Source: Epithemia pelagica (Eukaryota > Bacillariophyta > Bacillariophyceae > Surirellales > Surirellaceae). From it: a DNA stretch of 64,000 bases. The stretch is from NCBI GenBank assembly GCA_946965045.2, contig OX337228.1:6200001-6264000 (forward strand), given 5' to 3'. Shown piece by piece: positions 20,786-32,657 of this stretch. The translations under genes and the position numbers were made by a program. Each line of letters begins with the position of its first letter. Positions within the stretch are counted from its first letter, which is position 1. The notes beneath the pieces are model-generated. The model saw nothing but the letters and a program-made list of their open reading frames with translations, was not told the DNA's origin and ran no database searches.

Positions 20786-22193
20786 ATGGCGGAAGGGACC
20801 AAACGAAGTATCGAAGAGGAGGACGAGGAAGAAAGTTCCAACGAATCTGAAAATTCAGAACAGGAAAGTGAATCTAAAAGCAGCTCCGATGACCAAGGGG
20901 AAGCCAATGAAACGGATGACGTTGAGGAGGATCCTGTCGTCGAGGAGACGGAGATCCGGCAGCCCGTGTCGTCCAACGGAGAACCTTGCACTTTTGATTT
21001 GAGAAACTTGTTGGCCATAAATGCGCACCAAGTCGATATCAAGTCAATCTACCAGAAACCAGCAAACTCAAAGCCCAACACGGACAAGACGACGATATCG
21101 TTGACCCCGGCGTTCGACTTTGCCCGTGTCGACGAGGCTTATTTACTCCAGAAAGCCTCCGATGGTTGTGCCCAGCTTGTAGAGGCCTTGTGGCAACTTC
21201 CCAAAGAAAAGAGTGACGCTGGGGCAATGGTGCGTCTGCCTATGCAAGACGATAGTCGAGTTCCTCGTGCTCTGGTAAGTTGTCGAACGTGGTCGGACGA
21301 CACCGTTCTTGTCCAGTTTGTAAGACTCTCATGCAACGTGGTCGTTCCAGCCTCCTCCAGAAGCAAAGAAAGAGACGAAATGGGAAAAGTTTGCGCGGGA
21401 GAGAGGAATTCCATTGCAAAAGAACAAGCGCTCGCGAAAGGTATGGGACGAAGCCACTGGAACATGGATGTTCCGTCATGGATATCAAAAAGCAAACGAC
21501 GACAGCAAAGAATGGCCAATTATGGAGGTCAAAGATAATGAGGATCCCTATGCAGATCCATGGGAACGGCAGCGCGAAGCGAAGCGTGCCCGAATTGAGA
21601 AAAACACAGAACAACGTATGCGCAATCAGGAACGTGCGGGAGTCTTGGCAAAGGGCACCACTTCTCGCTCAATGAAATCAAATATCCAATCGAGAAAGGC
21701 TGGTAAGGCCGGTGGAAACATGGATCGTGACAATGTTTCCAGCGTCAACATACCTGGCGTGCCGGTAGACTTGCAGGCGACAAAAAAGAGTGGACCGATA
21801 TCATCCATGAAGCGTGGCAAGGATTCCACTGTTTCTGCTCTCTTGGCCACTCAACGATCGACAGCATCCATGGGGCGATTTGACAAAATGAGAGAGGATG
21901 AACCAGAGCGCAAAAAGATGTTGTCCAATCTGAAGAAAACAAAGTACGAGAGTGCAACTGGAAAGAAGGTTTCGCAGAATGAACGAGAACGAAGTATGAA
22001 GGTCCTAAAGAGCGTAGTTGAGGGTGGTGGTGTTGAAAAAGGGAGAAAGATAAGAAAGGGACAATATGCCAAGGGAGAAACGGCACTCGACTACGAATAT
22101 GATGATGGACTTGGACCATCAAGTTTCCGGAAAAAGAAGGGTCGCGCTGGTGTAGGGAAGGCAAGAAAGCTCACAAAGAAGCGCATTAAGTAG
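20786..22193 (+). CDS. RRS1: Ribosome biogenesis regulatory protein RRS1
   Basis: Exons 20786-21274 and 21351-22193 (intron 76 nt, GTAAGT...CCAG) give 443 residues. An acidic N-terminus precedes the RRS1 core: AYLLQKASDGCAQLVEALWQLP, RLPMQDDSRVPRAL, and across the junction PPPEAKKETKWEKFARERGI and KVWDEATGTW. RRS1 works with RPF2 to bring the 5S RNP (5S rRNA, uL5, uL18) into nascent 60S subunits in the nucleolus. The C-terminus is long, Lys/Arg-rich and ends in a basic tail. The true start is the ATG at 20786 (ACCATGG). Confidence 0.9.
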
Positions 22194-22364
22194 CTTCAGC
22201 CACTTAAACAGCAATTTCCATTCATCCCCTCTGATTGTCGACTACTCCTAGGAATAGCTAGTTGGCAATGTAGGCGTGAATGTTCAAATGTTCCACTTGC
22301 TATTGTTACCACTACATGTTATATAGAAACATTTTAGCCGAAAAACTAATCCCCTCGTTCTCAA

Positions 22365-23111
22365 TCAACCCAACACTTTCTCCCAGGTAACGATCGATGG
22401 ATCAGCCTGCAAAATGTCCACTGGTAATTGGCTAGCATCATTGATGGCCTCAATACTTTCCCAGGTGCCGAGAAACGTTGTCTTGCTTAGCGTGCGCTTA
22501 ATGAAGAACTGAGGGTACTTCGCCACACCACTAATCTCAAAAAGAGACTTGCGTCTTTCTTTATTTGCGGGATCTGCACCGTCCAACGCGATGTAAGGGA
22601 TCTTTTGCGCTTTGAGGAGGGTGGCGGCGCGTTCCTGTTGTTGAAGTGTGCCACGATTCAAAGCAATGCTACTCACAAGAAGCACAAGTTCATCATCTTC
22701 TTGGAGAACTCTCTCCCAAGTTCCAAGATCAGGGTTAGCGTCGCGAAATTCTTTTGGAAGGCTACTGGCGTCGTTGATTGCTTCCACTTCTGCCCAGTCA
22801 CCGAGGAAAAACAGTTCTTCTGCGGGTTCCACCAAAAACAACTGCGGATACTGTCCATGAAGTCCACTAACCTCAAATAGATGATCGCGCCTAAAAAAAG
22901 AGTGAGTTGATTCTATCAGACAAACTATGTGAATTCGTTTGGTTCATTCTTGAGCTTACCGTTCCTTGCTTTCTGCAATGGACCCATCGATTTCCGAGTA
23001 TTCGTAGCCTCGGGCCGTCAGCAACGTCCTGGCGCGTTCTTGATTTTGGGTGACTTCGCGATTCATCGCAGTACTTGATACCAAAAGGATGAGTTCTTTT
23101 TCCACCGTCAT
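22365..23111 (-). CDS. Tandem SH3BGR/glutaredoxin-like protein
   Basis: Exons 23111-22960 and 22890-22365 (69-nt intron) give 225 residues made of two copies of one thioredoxin-fold domain. Copy 1 has ELILLVSSTAMNREVTQNQ and copy 2 ELVLLVSSIALNRGTLQQQ, each followed by (F/Y)PQ(L/F)F and FLG.W..(V/I)EAINDAS.LP. This matches the SH3-binding glutamic-acid-rich (SH3BGRL) family, which has the glutaredoxin fold without the CxxC redox motif; both copies lack it, so a binding or scaffold role is more likely than redox catalysis. An in-frame ATG at 23228 would add 39 residues; which start is used is open. Confidence 0.8.
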
Positions 23112-23657
23112 CTTGATGCGCTTTTGCCTTGGTGACGCTAAGAGCAAAGGTTGGGTGGTGCAAGGAGTCGCTTTGTTTTGGTCGTGATGCAACAGGATAG
23201 ACAAGATAACGAAAGAGTCGCTACGCATCAAAATCTACTCACATTTTGTCCTCGCAGAAAAAGTCGTCTGTGCGCACAAGAATTGGCGTTGATTGCTTGT
23301 CGTGACGGACAAGCGAGGACCTGCTGGCGTTTGTGGCATGTCGGCATGCTCGGAATCGTTCCAAGAAATGAGTCGATGTAAAACACGATACAATATGCGC
23401 GGGACCGGACTGGCAGACGTGTGTGGAAGTGGAAGGGTAGTTATTGTTTTGTGTCCTAGGAGTAGTAGCTCTCAGACCTCCATGAACAAAGACAACGTCT
23501 CATCCTGAAGCATTCCAAGTCCATCTAGTAGATGAGCTTTTTTCTCATGTACACAGAGTGGACGGTTTAATCATCTGTTGCTTACATGGTGTTGACACAA
23601 AAAGACATAAAGAAAGAACAATCTATCGGTCAAAATTAAGTAAAAGGCAAGTTGCAC
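23112..23657. other. Intergenic between two minus-strand genes
   Basis: No gene seen. TAGGAGTA occurs at 23457-23464 inside CCTAGGAGTAGTAG. The region should contain the promoter of the SH3BGR-like gene and the 3' UTR of the CCB-like gene. Confidence 0.45.
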
Positions 23658-24668
23658 TCACGTTTGGAGGCATCCTACTGCCGCTCGGCACCAAGCAATG
23701 TCCTTGGGACTGAAACTCCGAGCCTGGTTGCTTCCCATAACCAAAACCCTTACATCCTCATCGTCCATTCCAGCTATAGGCACCAAAAGAGCTGCTTGAG
23801 TGTTAGTTGGCAAGATTGAATCAAATTCAATTCGACCAGGAAGTGCTGGTAGGTTGGGCAGATATGTCTCTTCATCTATTTCCTGGACAATCGAAAGCGC
23901 AAGTCTGTTTAGGATGGGCGTTCCGCTTCCCTTTGTGGTCATCATGATCGGGCCTTCCTCTTTCCCTCCTTCGTCCAGGACGCAATGTCTTAGATCACCC
24001 GAGACGATTCCTCCAAAGCCAAGCACGTTCCACGTAGTATCTTTGTTTGGATTTGTTGTTGATGACCCTTTCTGTTCCAAGATCACAGCTGTCATGGCGC
24101 TTGTTGCTGTTAGGACAGCTGTTAGAATCCAAGAGAAGTTCGTCGTATAAGAATCGTCAGGTGTGAGGATGACCGGGTTCTTGACAAGGACGCCCTGAAG
24201 CTCCACGGTTTCCGCGGCTACAGAAGTGATATCAAGTTTCGACAATCCATTCGACAAGACAGCACCACAGGAAAGAATTGCTAACAGATTCACCCTGGTT
24301 TCTGCTGTCATGGAATCCGCGTTTTCATCGATCCCCGATAGCGACAGAACCCCTCCAATCAGAACAATTACAATCCCTGAAATCCCCAATACGAGCGATC
24401 CAATATCGGAGACCACCCATTGAAGAGCAGTATCAACGAACGACTGTTCCTCTGGGAAAGATCCAATATCTGCAACGGATTCTTTTCCATCTTCTCTGTC
24501 TTTATCTTTTGACAATTTGATGGATACTTGGTTGATGGATCGGTATGAACAAGTGCTGGTATCAATTTTTCTTGTAAGTGGCAAATTCGAAAAGCCTTCT
24601 ACATGGCTGTGAAAGAATGCCCAGATGAGAAACAAAACCGAGTAGTGTACTTGTGTGATTCTCCTCAT
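23658..24668 (-). CDS. CCB2/CCB4-like plastid membrane protein
   Basis: Single exon, 336 residues from ATG 24668. The N-terminus (SVLFLIWAFFHSHVEGF) looks like a signal peptide ending just before a Phe, the pattern of diatom bipartite plastid targeting. Hydrophobic segments are visible around SLVLGISGIVIVLIGGVL, NLLAILSCGAVL and WILTAVLTATSAMTAVIL. The C-terminus ends RSFSPKDIAWCRAAVGCL, resembling the ends of CCB2/CCB4 proteins, which help attach haem c-prime to cytochrome b6. The family call is from memory of that ending and the two-TM layout, so it is tentative; the plastid signal is better supported. Confidence 0.6.
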   Translation of the reverse strand: MRRITQVHYSVLFLIWAFFHSHVEGFSNLPLTRKIDTSTCSYRSINQVSIKLSKDKDREDGKESVADIGSFPEEQSFVDTALQWVVSDIGSLVLGISGIVIVLIGGVLSLSGIDENADSMTAETRVNLLAILSCGAVLSNGLSKLDITSVAAETVELQGVLVKNPVILTPDDSYTTNFSWILTAVLTATSAMTAVILEQKGSSTTNPNKDTTWNVLGFGGIVSGDLRHCVLDEGGKEEGPIMMTTKGSGTPILNRLALSIVQEIDEETYLPNLPALPGRIEFDSILPTNTQAALLVPIAGMDDEDVRVLVMGSNQARSFSPKDIAWCRAAVGCLQT

Positions 24669-25985
24669 TATCACAACTTGAGGGAGTCAAACTGAGCGCT
24701 CGAAAGATTCGGATGGAGCCCCAAGCCGTGTGGCCATGGCCAATCTTTTTGGGTGCGGTCGCATCTTATGCGAATGCGACCTCCAGTCGCATATCGGAAA
24801 TTGTAACCACACCACAGATCTTGTTCTCATAATTCGATTCGATCCTGTTCTTTGGGTCCAAAGAAGGATGCGAAAGTCTTTCCATGACGACAAACGGCCG
24901 TACACTGGCAATCACACCAATTGCGACGTCGAGTTTTGGTCCGAAAACACGAGAATGTTGTGTTGTTACGCCACACTTCGGTGCGCTTTGAGGCAAATAC
25001 CTCGTTTCCTTTTGACGCTCGATGTGGTTGACATGCTAAAGCTGAGAAGAAAGTAACAATAAAGGCCAAAGTGTTTACGAGTCGTCGATTAGAGCAGAAG
25101 AGCTTCGACATCAAAAGTTTGTCAGGGAACTCACTCAGAGTGCATATTTCCAGACGACGTATCAGCAGGTTGACGTAGTAGTGGCACTTCGGCGCAGCTC
25201 TTCGCTTCCAACATGTGGTTCAAAACATTGGTCGGAAGCTCTGGTTCCACCAGGCAAAAAGTCTATACCACAAACACATGAGCGTAGAGTGTTCAGTTTT
25301 GACGAACTTTTACAAAATAGGATTCCAATAGATCCCATATGCCCAGTTTTGCTCCCACTCAGTTACCATCATTGACTAGGTAGGTACTTCTGAAGAATGG
25401 AATAGATTCAGCCATTCGAGTGTTTGATGCCATCGGGCCTTTTTTATTATGTCTCTCGGTCTCTCTAGAAACTGAGCAAATTGTCGTTGTTTGAATTGAC
25501 AGGACAGCGCACTTCACATCTCAATCAGAATAGACATGAAGTTGGAAGGGCCTTCTATATGCCATATACTTCACAACGGCTGAACGTCACTAGGAACATA
25601 CTGTAATCGCTTTTCCAATCATGTACTTAACGTCTTCGACAGTGTTACTCTAGGCTCGTTTTTGTAGTATGTCTATGCGTACAAATGCGAAAAAAGCATC
25701 TAGATACATCCTTCTTCGTCAGAGTAAGCGCTTGGGTCTCATCAAAGGAGCAGCATATGGCGAGTGCATCCCTAGACCAGCAGCGAACAAGAAGAGCGTG
25801 CTGAAATTGTAGATGAAGGCAATCGCCTTCATATGTGCATCATGAATAGAGTGCCTTGTTTTCGGTCTTACCAGTCTTCAGTCTCCAACATGTAAGGGTC
25901 AACACGTACTGCACCCGAGCCATTGGGTACCACACATTCGTGGTAATGATTAGTGGTGGCTGGGGTCTTCTCTTCTTAAGCTTCT
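24669..25985. other. Intergenic, nothing convincing
   Basis: 1.3 kb without a supported gene. A minus-strand frame from ATG 25111 to 24827 begins with a signal-peptide-like stretch (LVNTLAFIVTFFSALA) but is Cys/Arg-rich after that and matches nothing I know. Confidence 0.45.
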
Positions 25986-27369
25986 TCATTTTCTTCCTGT
26001 TTGTCGGTGGAGAGGGTCAAAGGTGGGCGCTTGTGGATTCATGCGCGGCGAGTCGACCAACGGAAGTGCCCCTGTCCCAGTGTTGAGGGGCCGTGCACCA
26101 TATGGACCCGCACTCACGGTTGCAAAGTCTCTCTGATGCTGATGGCCAGCACCACCAACAAAATGGCCATCGAACAAAGGAGTACTAACTGGTATCACGA
26201 GAGGAGTTGCTCCACGCCCCACCAATGACGGAGCGGCACGGTCCATAGAGGCAGGTTGATAGTGCATTTGTGGGTGCATGGGTTGGTGCCGTTGTTGAAT
26301 ATCATAGCGTGGTTGCTGTTGAACCATGAGTACCTCCTGTTGGCGATCGGGACGAGCCGGGTGGTATCTATACATGCCTTGAGGTTGCGCATCAACTTCT
26401 GGTGCGTATCCGTAGTTGTGCAATGTCGCACCAGGATAACGAATCATGCGTGCATTGGGATTGTCCTGATATGGTGCTGGCTGTTGTTGTTGTTTCATTG
26501 AAGTTTGCCCCGGTGCCTTTGCCCGAGAAGCACCCGATCTGCGATTCCCAGTACCACTTCGGTGCCGTTGATTGCTGGTGGTACTCGTAGTATTTGAGTT
26601 ATCGTAGTCGCTAGGACGACTGGCTTGATAATCGCTTTGCGTGAACACAGCCATTTCACTTGCTACCGCACTCAAGTCGATGTAGCTAAAGTATCGGTCA
26701 TCGTTCATCCTACTGGGAGGCGCAGGTGTACTCGCTACTCGATCCGGATACGCAGAGAGCTTGCCCCATTTGGTGACGGCTAAACGAATGTGTCGTCCCT
26801 GATACAGCTCAAGCGTTGCGTTCCTAAGAACAACGGCACCTTTGCGTTCAGATACCTCCTTAAGTAGATCAATCTGATCATCCCTGGCACGTAGCGATAC
26901 AGTACCAGTCTCATCACCGACCTCGACTTCGGCAACACGCACTCTCGAACCATCAACTCGAAATTTGTCGACTACAATCTGCACAGATCCCACCAAACTA
27001 GAAACCCCAAACAGACACGTCTCGGGTGAGGCCTACTTCGTGAATGAACACAAATTCTGATCATGAAACGTACAGACACAGGTTGTACCCTCCTCTGGGA
27101 GGTTGAAGTCGTTTTTGCGCTGCTGTAGATGTTTCCATCTCCACTGAAGCCCCCACACGGGTTTTGGGCTCCACGGCATTTTCCCGATTGGACTTGACTC
27201 GCTTCAGTTCCTCATCCAGTCTCGTGTTATCAATGTTGTATGCAGATGTCAAGTCTGAGACATGCACGTACACCGCTCGGCGTAACTGTGTATGAGGCGT
27301 TGGCTGTATTTGCTGTTGGTTTTGGTGGTGCTGTCCTTGTGTTGGATGAGCATTTGATGACGACGACAT
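25986..27369 (-). CDS. OB-fold nucleic-acid-binding protein (plant At4g28440/SOSS-B-like)
   Basis: Exons 27369-27074 and 26997-25986 (76-nt intron, GTACGT...CTAG) give 435 residues. The OB fold runs from GGYNLCLLVGSVQIVVDKF through VAEVEVGDETGTVSLRARDDQID to ELYQGRHIRLAVTKWGKL. This matches the single OB-fold proteins of plants and the SSB-like SOSS-B subunits, which bind single-stranded nucleic acid. The residues after about 230 are Gln-, Pro-, Tyr- and Arg-rich and probably disordered, a composition common in RNA-binding or condensate-forming proteins. The intron falls in the first OB strand, and the joined sequence reads through naturally. Confidence 0.82.
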
Positions 27370-28244
27370 AGAACACAGAAACAAACTAGGAGCACAACGC
27401 TAACAACAGGCAAGAATCTCTTGCAAAGCAATGAGGTGATTGCAATGGAGTGAACTTTTGGGCATGTTGAACATCGAAACTTTCTCATTCCGGATGAGTT
27501 GGGAACCCGGAAATTTGATCTTACATGTGCAATTAAGCGCCAAGTTGCAGTTGGAGGGAAATCGGAAGCGGGTATCAGAAATCGGAACCGGGAACACTTT
27601 GAATGATTGACATCATCTTACGTGGCATGACGTGTCTTTCGAGTCCATAGATATCATATGGTAGGAGTAGTTGCACAAGCTACCTCTCTAGCATCATTCA
27701 CTCTTATCCCTCTATTACAAGAAGACTTTCAATCAACCTGAAAGAACAATGATACAAAGTCTTACCATAGGCCACCTGCTTTCATGTAGGCCCGTGATTC
27801 AATTGCTCCAAATCAAGATATATTCATTCCAGATCTAGACCCTTTTTTGTATCTCCCTTGGAGCATGAATGATATCCCGCGAATACACTTAGCGACAGTC
27901 GGTCTTCATTTACTTGGTTCATTGTCCACATCAAACCAGAATGTGATCGATATTTATGAACAATCGGGTCATTTCCTCATTTTCGAGCTCAATAGTCGAT
28001 CTGTGATCGAAAAACTTTTGGTTCCAACATAGACATGGAATATCTCGACTGGTGGCAAAGCCATTTTCATCAAACTCCCAGATCAAAGGCAGCCGAAAGC
28101 GAACTTTTGCCACGCAAAGGGAGAGTGAAGAATTTAACAACAAACAAAGCTCCGAAAAAAAGTTTCATTATGTCCATTCGGAATTTTGGTATCGTGTCCT
28201 CGACGGAAGGGAGGTACTTTGACCGGGACTTACACAACCTGTCG
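27370..28244. other. Intergenic between two minus-strand genes
   Basis: No gene seen. TAGGAGTA at 27662-27669 is followed by GTTGCACAA, nearly identical to the copy at 4127 (TAGGAGTAGCTGCACAA). Confidence 0.45.
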
Positions 28245-30574
28245 TTATATGTTGGCTGAAGTAAGTTTTTCACATCGTTACATGGACAATTGATATATCT
28301 GGTCAACTCACCACAGCTGGGGCAGTACACAAGCGCATATTGAATAGGAGCTTGCAGACGCGCATTGCATCCACGGCACAAAACAACGTGACTTTGCCCA
28401 GTTCGGATCGCATTCGCAGTCTCTTCCTGACCTTTCTGGACAATCTGTCGTCGTTCCAGTTCGTGTTCCGTAAGGGTGTCGGAATGTCCTCTCTCTCCCC
28501 GAAGTGAACGATCCATTGTTCCAGCTGTCGAAAGAGGCGGTAGACTTCGGTTTGAGGGTGGTGATGCAGGACGGTTAATCTGCCGACGGCGGTAGGAGTG
28601 CTCTGAGAGCGCATGTTGTTGACTCTCTTGCCAACCAGCAGTTGATGATGTTGTCATGGGCACGTTCCTAGCCCGAACGTCACGTTCATAAGGATATGGT
28701 GAGTAAACAGCACCTGGAAACTCTGCGGGGGTTTGTGCGTAGTCAATAGAGGATGCTGTACCCGCATGATGATCCCTAGACGAACTTGGGTAATCACGAG
28801 GGGGAGGCAGAGAATCACGGGACGTGGGAATACCGTAACCTCTTTGCGGAGGTCCGTTCCCATACGCTACATGATTACGTGGAGGAACCACATAATCACG
28901 GGTAGGCAATGGGTAGTCGCGGGGGTTTGTTGAAGTTGGTGGCGAAAATCCTCGACGATTGGGTCGATGATATCCCAGATCTCGTGATGATGACATTGCT
29001 TCTCCATATTCACGTGGAGGTGGCGTTGTAGAATAGTCTCGGGGTGGTGGTAACATATACTCAGATTGTGGTGGTGGAGGATTCCTGGCTATTCCCTCCG
29101 GACTCATTAGTGATCTGTCCCCTTGAGCATCTTGCAAGGCCCACTCCATTTGTTTGCGTTCATCCTCGAGCCGTATCCTTTCGAGTATGCGACTTTGCTC
29201 TTCTATCGAGTTTTCGCCTCCTCTGTTATCTCCAGCCAGCTGCAATGCTTCTGTTGGGAAGGGCGCCGCTTGCTCGGCCTCGCGACGACGCATCTCTGCC
29301 CTAACTCGTTCTTCTGCTTCTTCCTCCTGTTGTAATTTTCGTGCCAATTGTTCGTCTTGCGATTCCATCTCTAGAGATTCTGGACGTCTTAATGGTTCTT
29401 CACATTCTTGCAAACGACGAGCGAGTTCTTCATCTTCTTTGATAAATGCCGGTGGAGATTCCTCTTCCTCCTGTAAGCGCCGCGCGAGTTCCTCATCGTC
29501 CAGCAAGGCCACATCCGTTTGTCTATTAAATCTCTCAAAAATTTGTTCACCTTCTTTAGTCTCATCATTTTCGAGTGCGGATTGTTTTAGTTTGTCCATT
29601 GAGAAGTTCGCTTTATAATCGACAGGTTGATGACCATTCATTACATCATCATTTTGACGATGAACGATTTTGTCTCTATCATCGTCTTGAACTTGAAGTT
29701 TCTGCGCCAACATGGCATCCACTTCAATATCATTCAGAGGAGAGGGAACTGACAGGGACTCCAACGATCCACGCAAGTCGGCCCCATCTCTACTACTGCT
29801 GGTAGGAGAGTGGAGTGAGCCTGGATGAGCTCTCGATTGAGTCGATTGAAGGGAGGGTGGTCGAGGCCGTGTCGATCTTCGACCAGGAGAAACAGAAGTA
29901 GAATCCTCGACGCGAGAAGATCGTGTAGAAAAATAGTGCCGTGGTATGGGTTCGCGATACGTTCCTTTTGGACCTGGTTTCGTTGCGGACGGTCTTCGAC
30001 TAGAGTGTGTGGGCGAAGAGGAGGACGATGGACCGGAAGATCTGGGCGTTGTTGGACGTGCCTGGGAGGATGTAGATGAAGCAAAAGAAGATGACGACGC
30101 GAGGCGAATGGAACTTGGAGGCGACGGCATTTCAACGGCAAGAGGTTTCTTATTGTTGTCAGACGAATGTGTAGAAGCCGACACAATGCTGTTCACTCCA
30201 TGAACACTCGAAGAGACATCTTGTGCAAGTTGTTCTTGATGATAACGAAGCAAGTCATCGTACAGAGACTCGGACGTCTCTGTTGGTGAGGCGGCGGCTC
30301 CTGCAGCGAACGAAGAACTCGAAGAAGAAGTCCCCTGTCGTTGATGTAGTGTTTGTTGCGACTCTCGGCCATCTATTTTCTCTCGCTGAAATTCTCCATC
30401 ATGATATGGTTTTCCACGATGAGAATAGGAATGAGACGGGGAGACGCTTCTTGTCGACCTTTGTCGCGCCTGAATCGGTGGAGCTTCTTCTTCTTCTTCT
30501 TGATGCGATGCAGAGCTCACTTCTTCCCAAGAAGTTTCTCCGTCAGGCGGTGGAGAGCTCCTTCGATCCATCAT
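28245..30574 (-). CDS. UIM-like repeat protein with C-terminal LSD1-type zinc finger
   Basis: The long exon 30574-28312 is open; a GTGAGT donor at 28311 and a CTTCAG acceptor at 28256 would join it to an 11-nt last exon, giving 757 residues ending YCPSCANI. Without splicing it would add about 80 residues of unlikely sequence. The N-terminal half is Ser/Pro-rich. The middle has (D/E)E(E/Q)LAR(R/K)LQ repeated three times plus a related AMLAQKLQ, resembling ubiquitin-interacting motifs. The next 200 residues are Pro/Arg/Tyr-rich with repeated PPRDY. The end is CRGCNARLQAPIQYALVYCPSC, an LSD1-type zinc finger. The function is unknown; ubiquitin binding is inference. Confidence 0.75.
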
Positions 30575-30931
30575 TTCACTTTAACCGATCATTCGTTGGT
30601 CTGGTCAAAAAAACTTTCGAGTTACCAGTCTGGTGTCTTATGGATAAGAGAGTCGATTGTTTGATCTCTTTTTTGTTTCGAAGCGCCTCTGGACTTGCTA
30701 TGCGATTGTTGCGACTTGCGACGGTTGCCCCATGCTTGCCACCAAGTGCAGTGCCCTCTCTTCGCCTTCTTACACCGGGCGACTCGCGCTGGTACATGTT
30801 GGAGCACACTCGCGCCGGCAAGGCGATTCTTCACTCTCCTCCTTCGCCTTTTTTCTACTAGCACTAGATAGCACACATAGCACGATAGCAACATCGATAC
30901 AACCTCAGGGCTTGAACAAAACAACAACAAC
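30575..30931. promoter_or_regulatory. Divergent promoter of UIM/LSD1-finger gene and PSMG4
   Basis: A 357-bp gap lies between the two divergent start codons. A CA-rich AACAAAACAACAACAAC leader directly precedes the PSMG4 ATG. No other feature is clear. Confidence 0.4.
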
Positions 30932-31613
30932 ATGAGTGACTGTCCCGGACCAACGTTAGAAGCACAGGGAAAGGTAGAGGAATGCGAGTCAAGTAACTGG
31001 AATATGATGTCATTTGCTTTTCGGCTTCCTGGACACTTTTCGGCTGAGCTTCCTCCTCTGGATGACAGCAACCCCAACAATCATCAAGGCTTGGTCGGAT
31101 CCGTGACGTTGCTGAAGAAATCTATTCTCATTTGGATTAGTTGGGGAGCAGTCGATCCTGGGAATGAAAACAACGTAGCATCAGGGCAATTGCGTGGATT
31201 AGGTAGGTACTTCAAGGGATACGACAAAAGTTGCCCCTTCTCCTTCTTTTCCAATCTCTTACGGCGTTGACCCCCTCTATCGCTCTCTCTCTCTAGCAAG
31301 TTCACTCTCCATGGGGCCTTTTACTGTAGGTGTACCTCTCAAACAATACCAAGGGGCTTTCGTCGATAATACAACGAGTGGTTCTTCTTCTAAACTTGTA
31401 GGAAGCGACCGAACAGAAGACGAAGTCATTGCGCAATACATGTCGGAACGGTTGAGTCAAAAACTGAAACAACTAGTTTTTGTGTCATGTCATTTGCAAG
31501 GGAAAGCACCAAGTCCATCGCGCGATGGTGAAAAAGGCGATACATCGTTGATGACAATCGCTGCCTATGCTGAACGAGGACTTTACGATTTTCTAAAAGA
31601 CAAAATAAGATAA
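30932..31613 (+). CDS. PSMG4: Proteasome assembly chaperone 4
   Basis: Exons 30932-31202 and 31297-31613 give 195 residues; the donor is GTAGGT and the acceptor is a long pyrimidine run ending TCTAG. The joined region reads GQLRGLASSLSMGPFTVGVP, matching the LRNLA...S.PVS part of PSMG4/PAC4. KSILIWISWG aligns with the LFLWVG strand and LSQKLKQLVFVSCHLQ with the KQVFVSYNL strand. PAC4 pairs with PAC3 to build the 20S alpha-ring in the cytosol. The protein is longer than animal PSMG4 (about 123) because of N-terminal and loop insertions. Confidence 0.78.
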
Positions 31614-31715
31614 GAGCATTATCAATCAGTTTTATAGAGGAAAGCTCCTGGAACAAAGACGTGTTGCAGTCACCCACAACAGACATGCTTTAATCGAAAA
31701 GTAGCAGCATCCGTT

Positions 31716-32388
31716 TTACATTATGTCGTATTCAAGTCGTTCAGGGACATATACGACCATTCCATCCATTCCTTTGTTGAGGGTGACACATGAGGCAAGA
31801 CGGCTGCCTTCAAAAATCTGGTCGAATTCCCAATAGTCATGCAACGACATTATTTCAGTTCTGGATGGGCGCACGTCGACGGCCTTGGCACCTTTGCCAG
31901 TCAACACCACATGATCGAAAGCACCGGTTGAACCTTCACCAAAAGTCGCTTCATACCAAGTTTCGGTTTGTTTCACTTCAAGTGGTCCGCAGAGATTGGC
32001 AGGACCAAGTCTGATATCGTGCGCCTCGCATGCTTCGTAGAGTGTCTTTCCTGTGTATTCCGGATCAAAGGACCGCAAGCCGTGAGATGTGAATTAGACG
32101 GCCACGATGAGTATAGATTGTCCACACAAATAGAAATAGACATTAGAAATTAAAAAAAAGAAAATCAGGTGAATTCCATGACGCTCACAGGTGGAGAGTC
32201 TTCGTCAAAGTCATACACGTACCAATAAGGCCCTTAATCTTTTTTCTTGCTCCATCCGGATCAACAATTGTCAAATTGATAAGTAAGTCTTTCACAGACG
32301 GAGAAGCAGGATCAGCAAATGTCGACATGAACGCGTACCGCGTCGCGAGGCGGCGAAGGGGCTGCTGCAAGGCCAATCTCGACAACAT
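31716..32388 (-). CDS. Complex I ferredoxin-like subunit (C1-FDX)
   Basis: Exons 32388-32223 and 32050-31716 (172-nt intron, GTACGT...ACAG) give 166 residues. The joined core IVDPDGARKKIKGLIGKTLYEACEAHD is a ferredoxin-fold start. The C-terminal SRLASCVTLNKGMDGMVVYVPE closely resembles the end of plant At3g07480 (SRLGCQVVLTQELQGMVVAVPE), the ferredoxin-bridge subunit of mitochondrial complex I in plants, algae and ciliates. The C-x5-C-x2-C pattern of 2Fe-2S ferredoxins is absent, so a cluster is unlikely. The Arg-rich N-terminus (SRLALQQPLRRLATRYAF) suits a mitochondrial presequence. Confidence 0.82.
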
Positions 32389-32657
32389 TGTGAGACAAAC
32401 ACCGATATTGTAGTTGTCTCTTGACGATGATGATGGCTACCTCTCTCGATGCTGCTGTTTGTGGTCGCCAACGTGCGTGCTAAATGCCAAAAGCCCACAG
32501 ATTGGATCCCGTGAGGTCGGGTCTCAAATCTGATATCTGAGTAGTAGACCTGCTAGCTATCCTTACGATCTCATTTTTTGACGATCTCATAAAAGTTGAT
32601 GATGACCCTCATTCAGTGAAAAAAGATCATCTCTACTTCTTGAAGAGACTCGAGCCA

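Noticed and set aside
24827-25111. Small frame with a signal-peptide-like start
   Set aside because: After the hydrophobic stretch it is Cys/Arg-rich and resembles nothing; short and unsupported.
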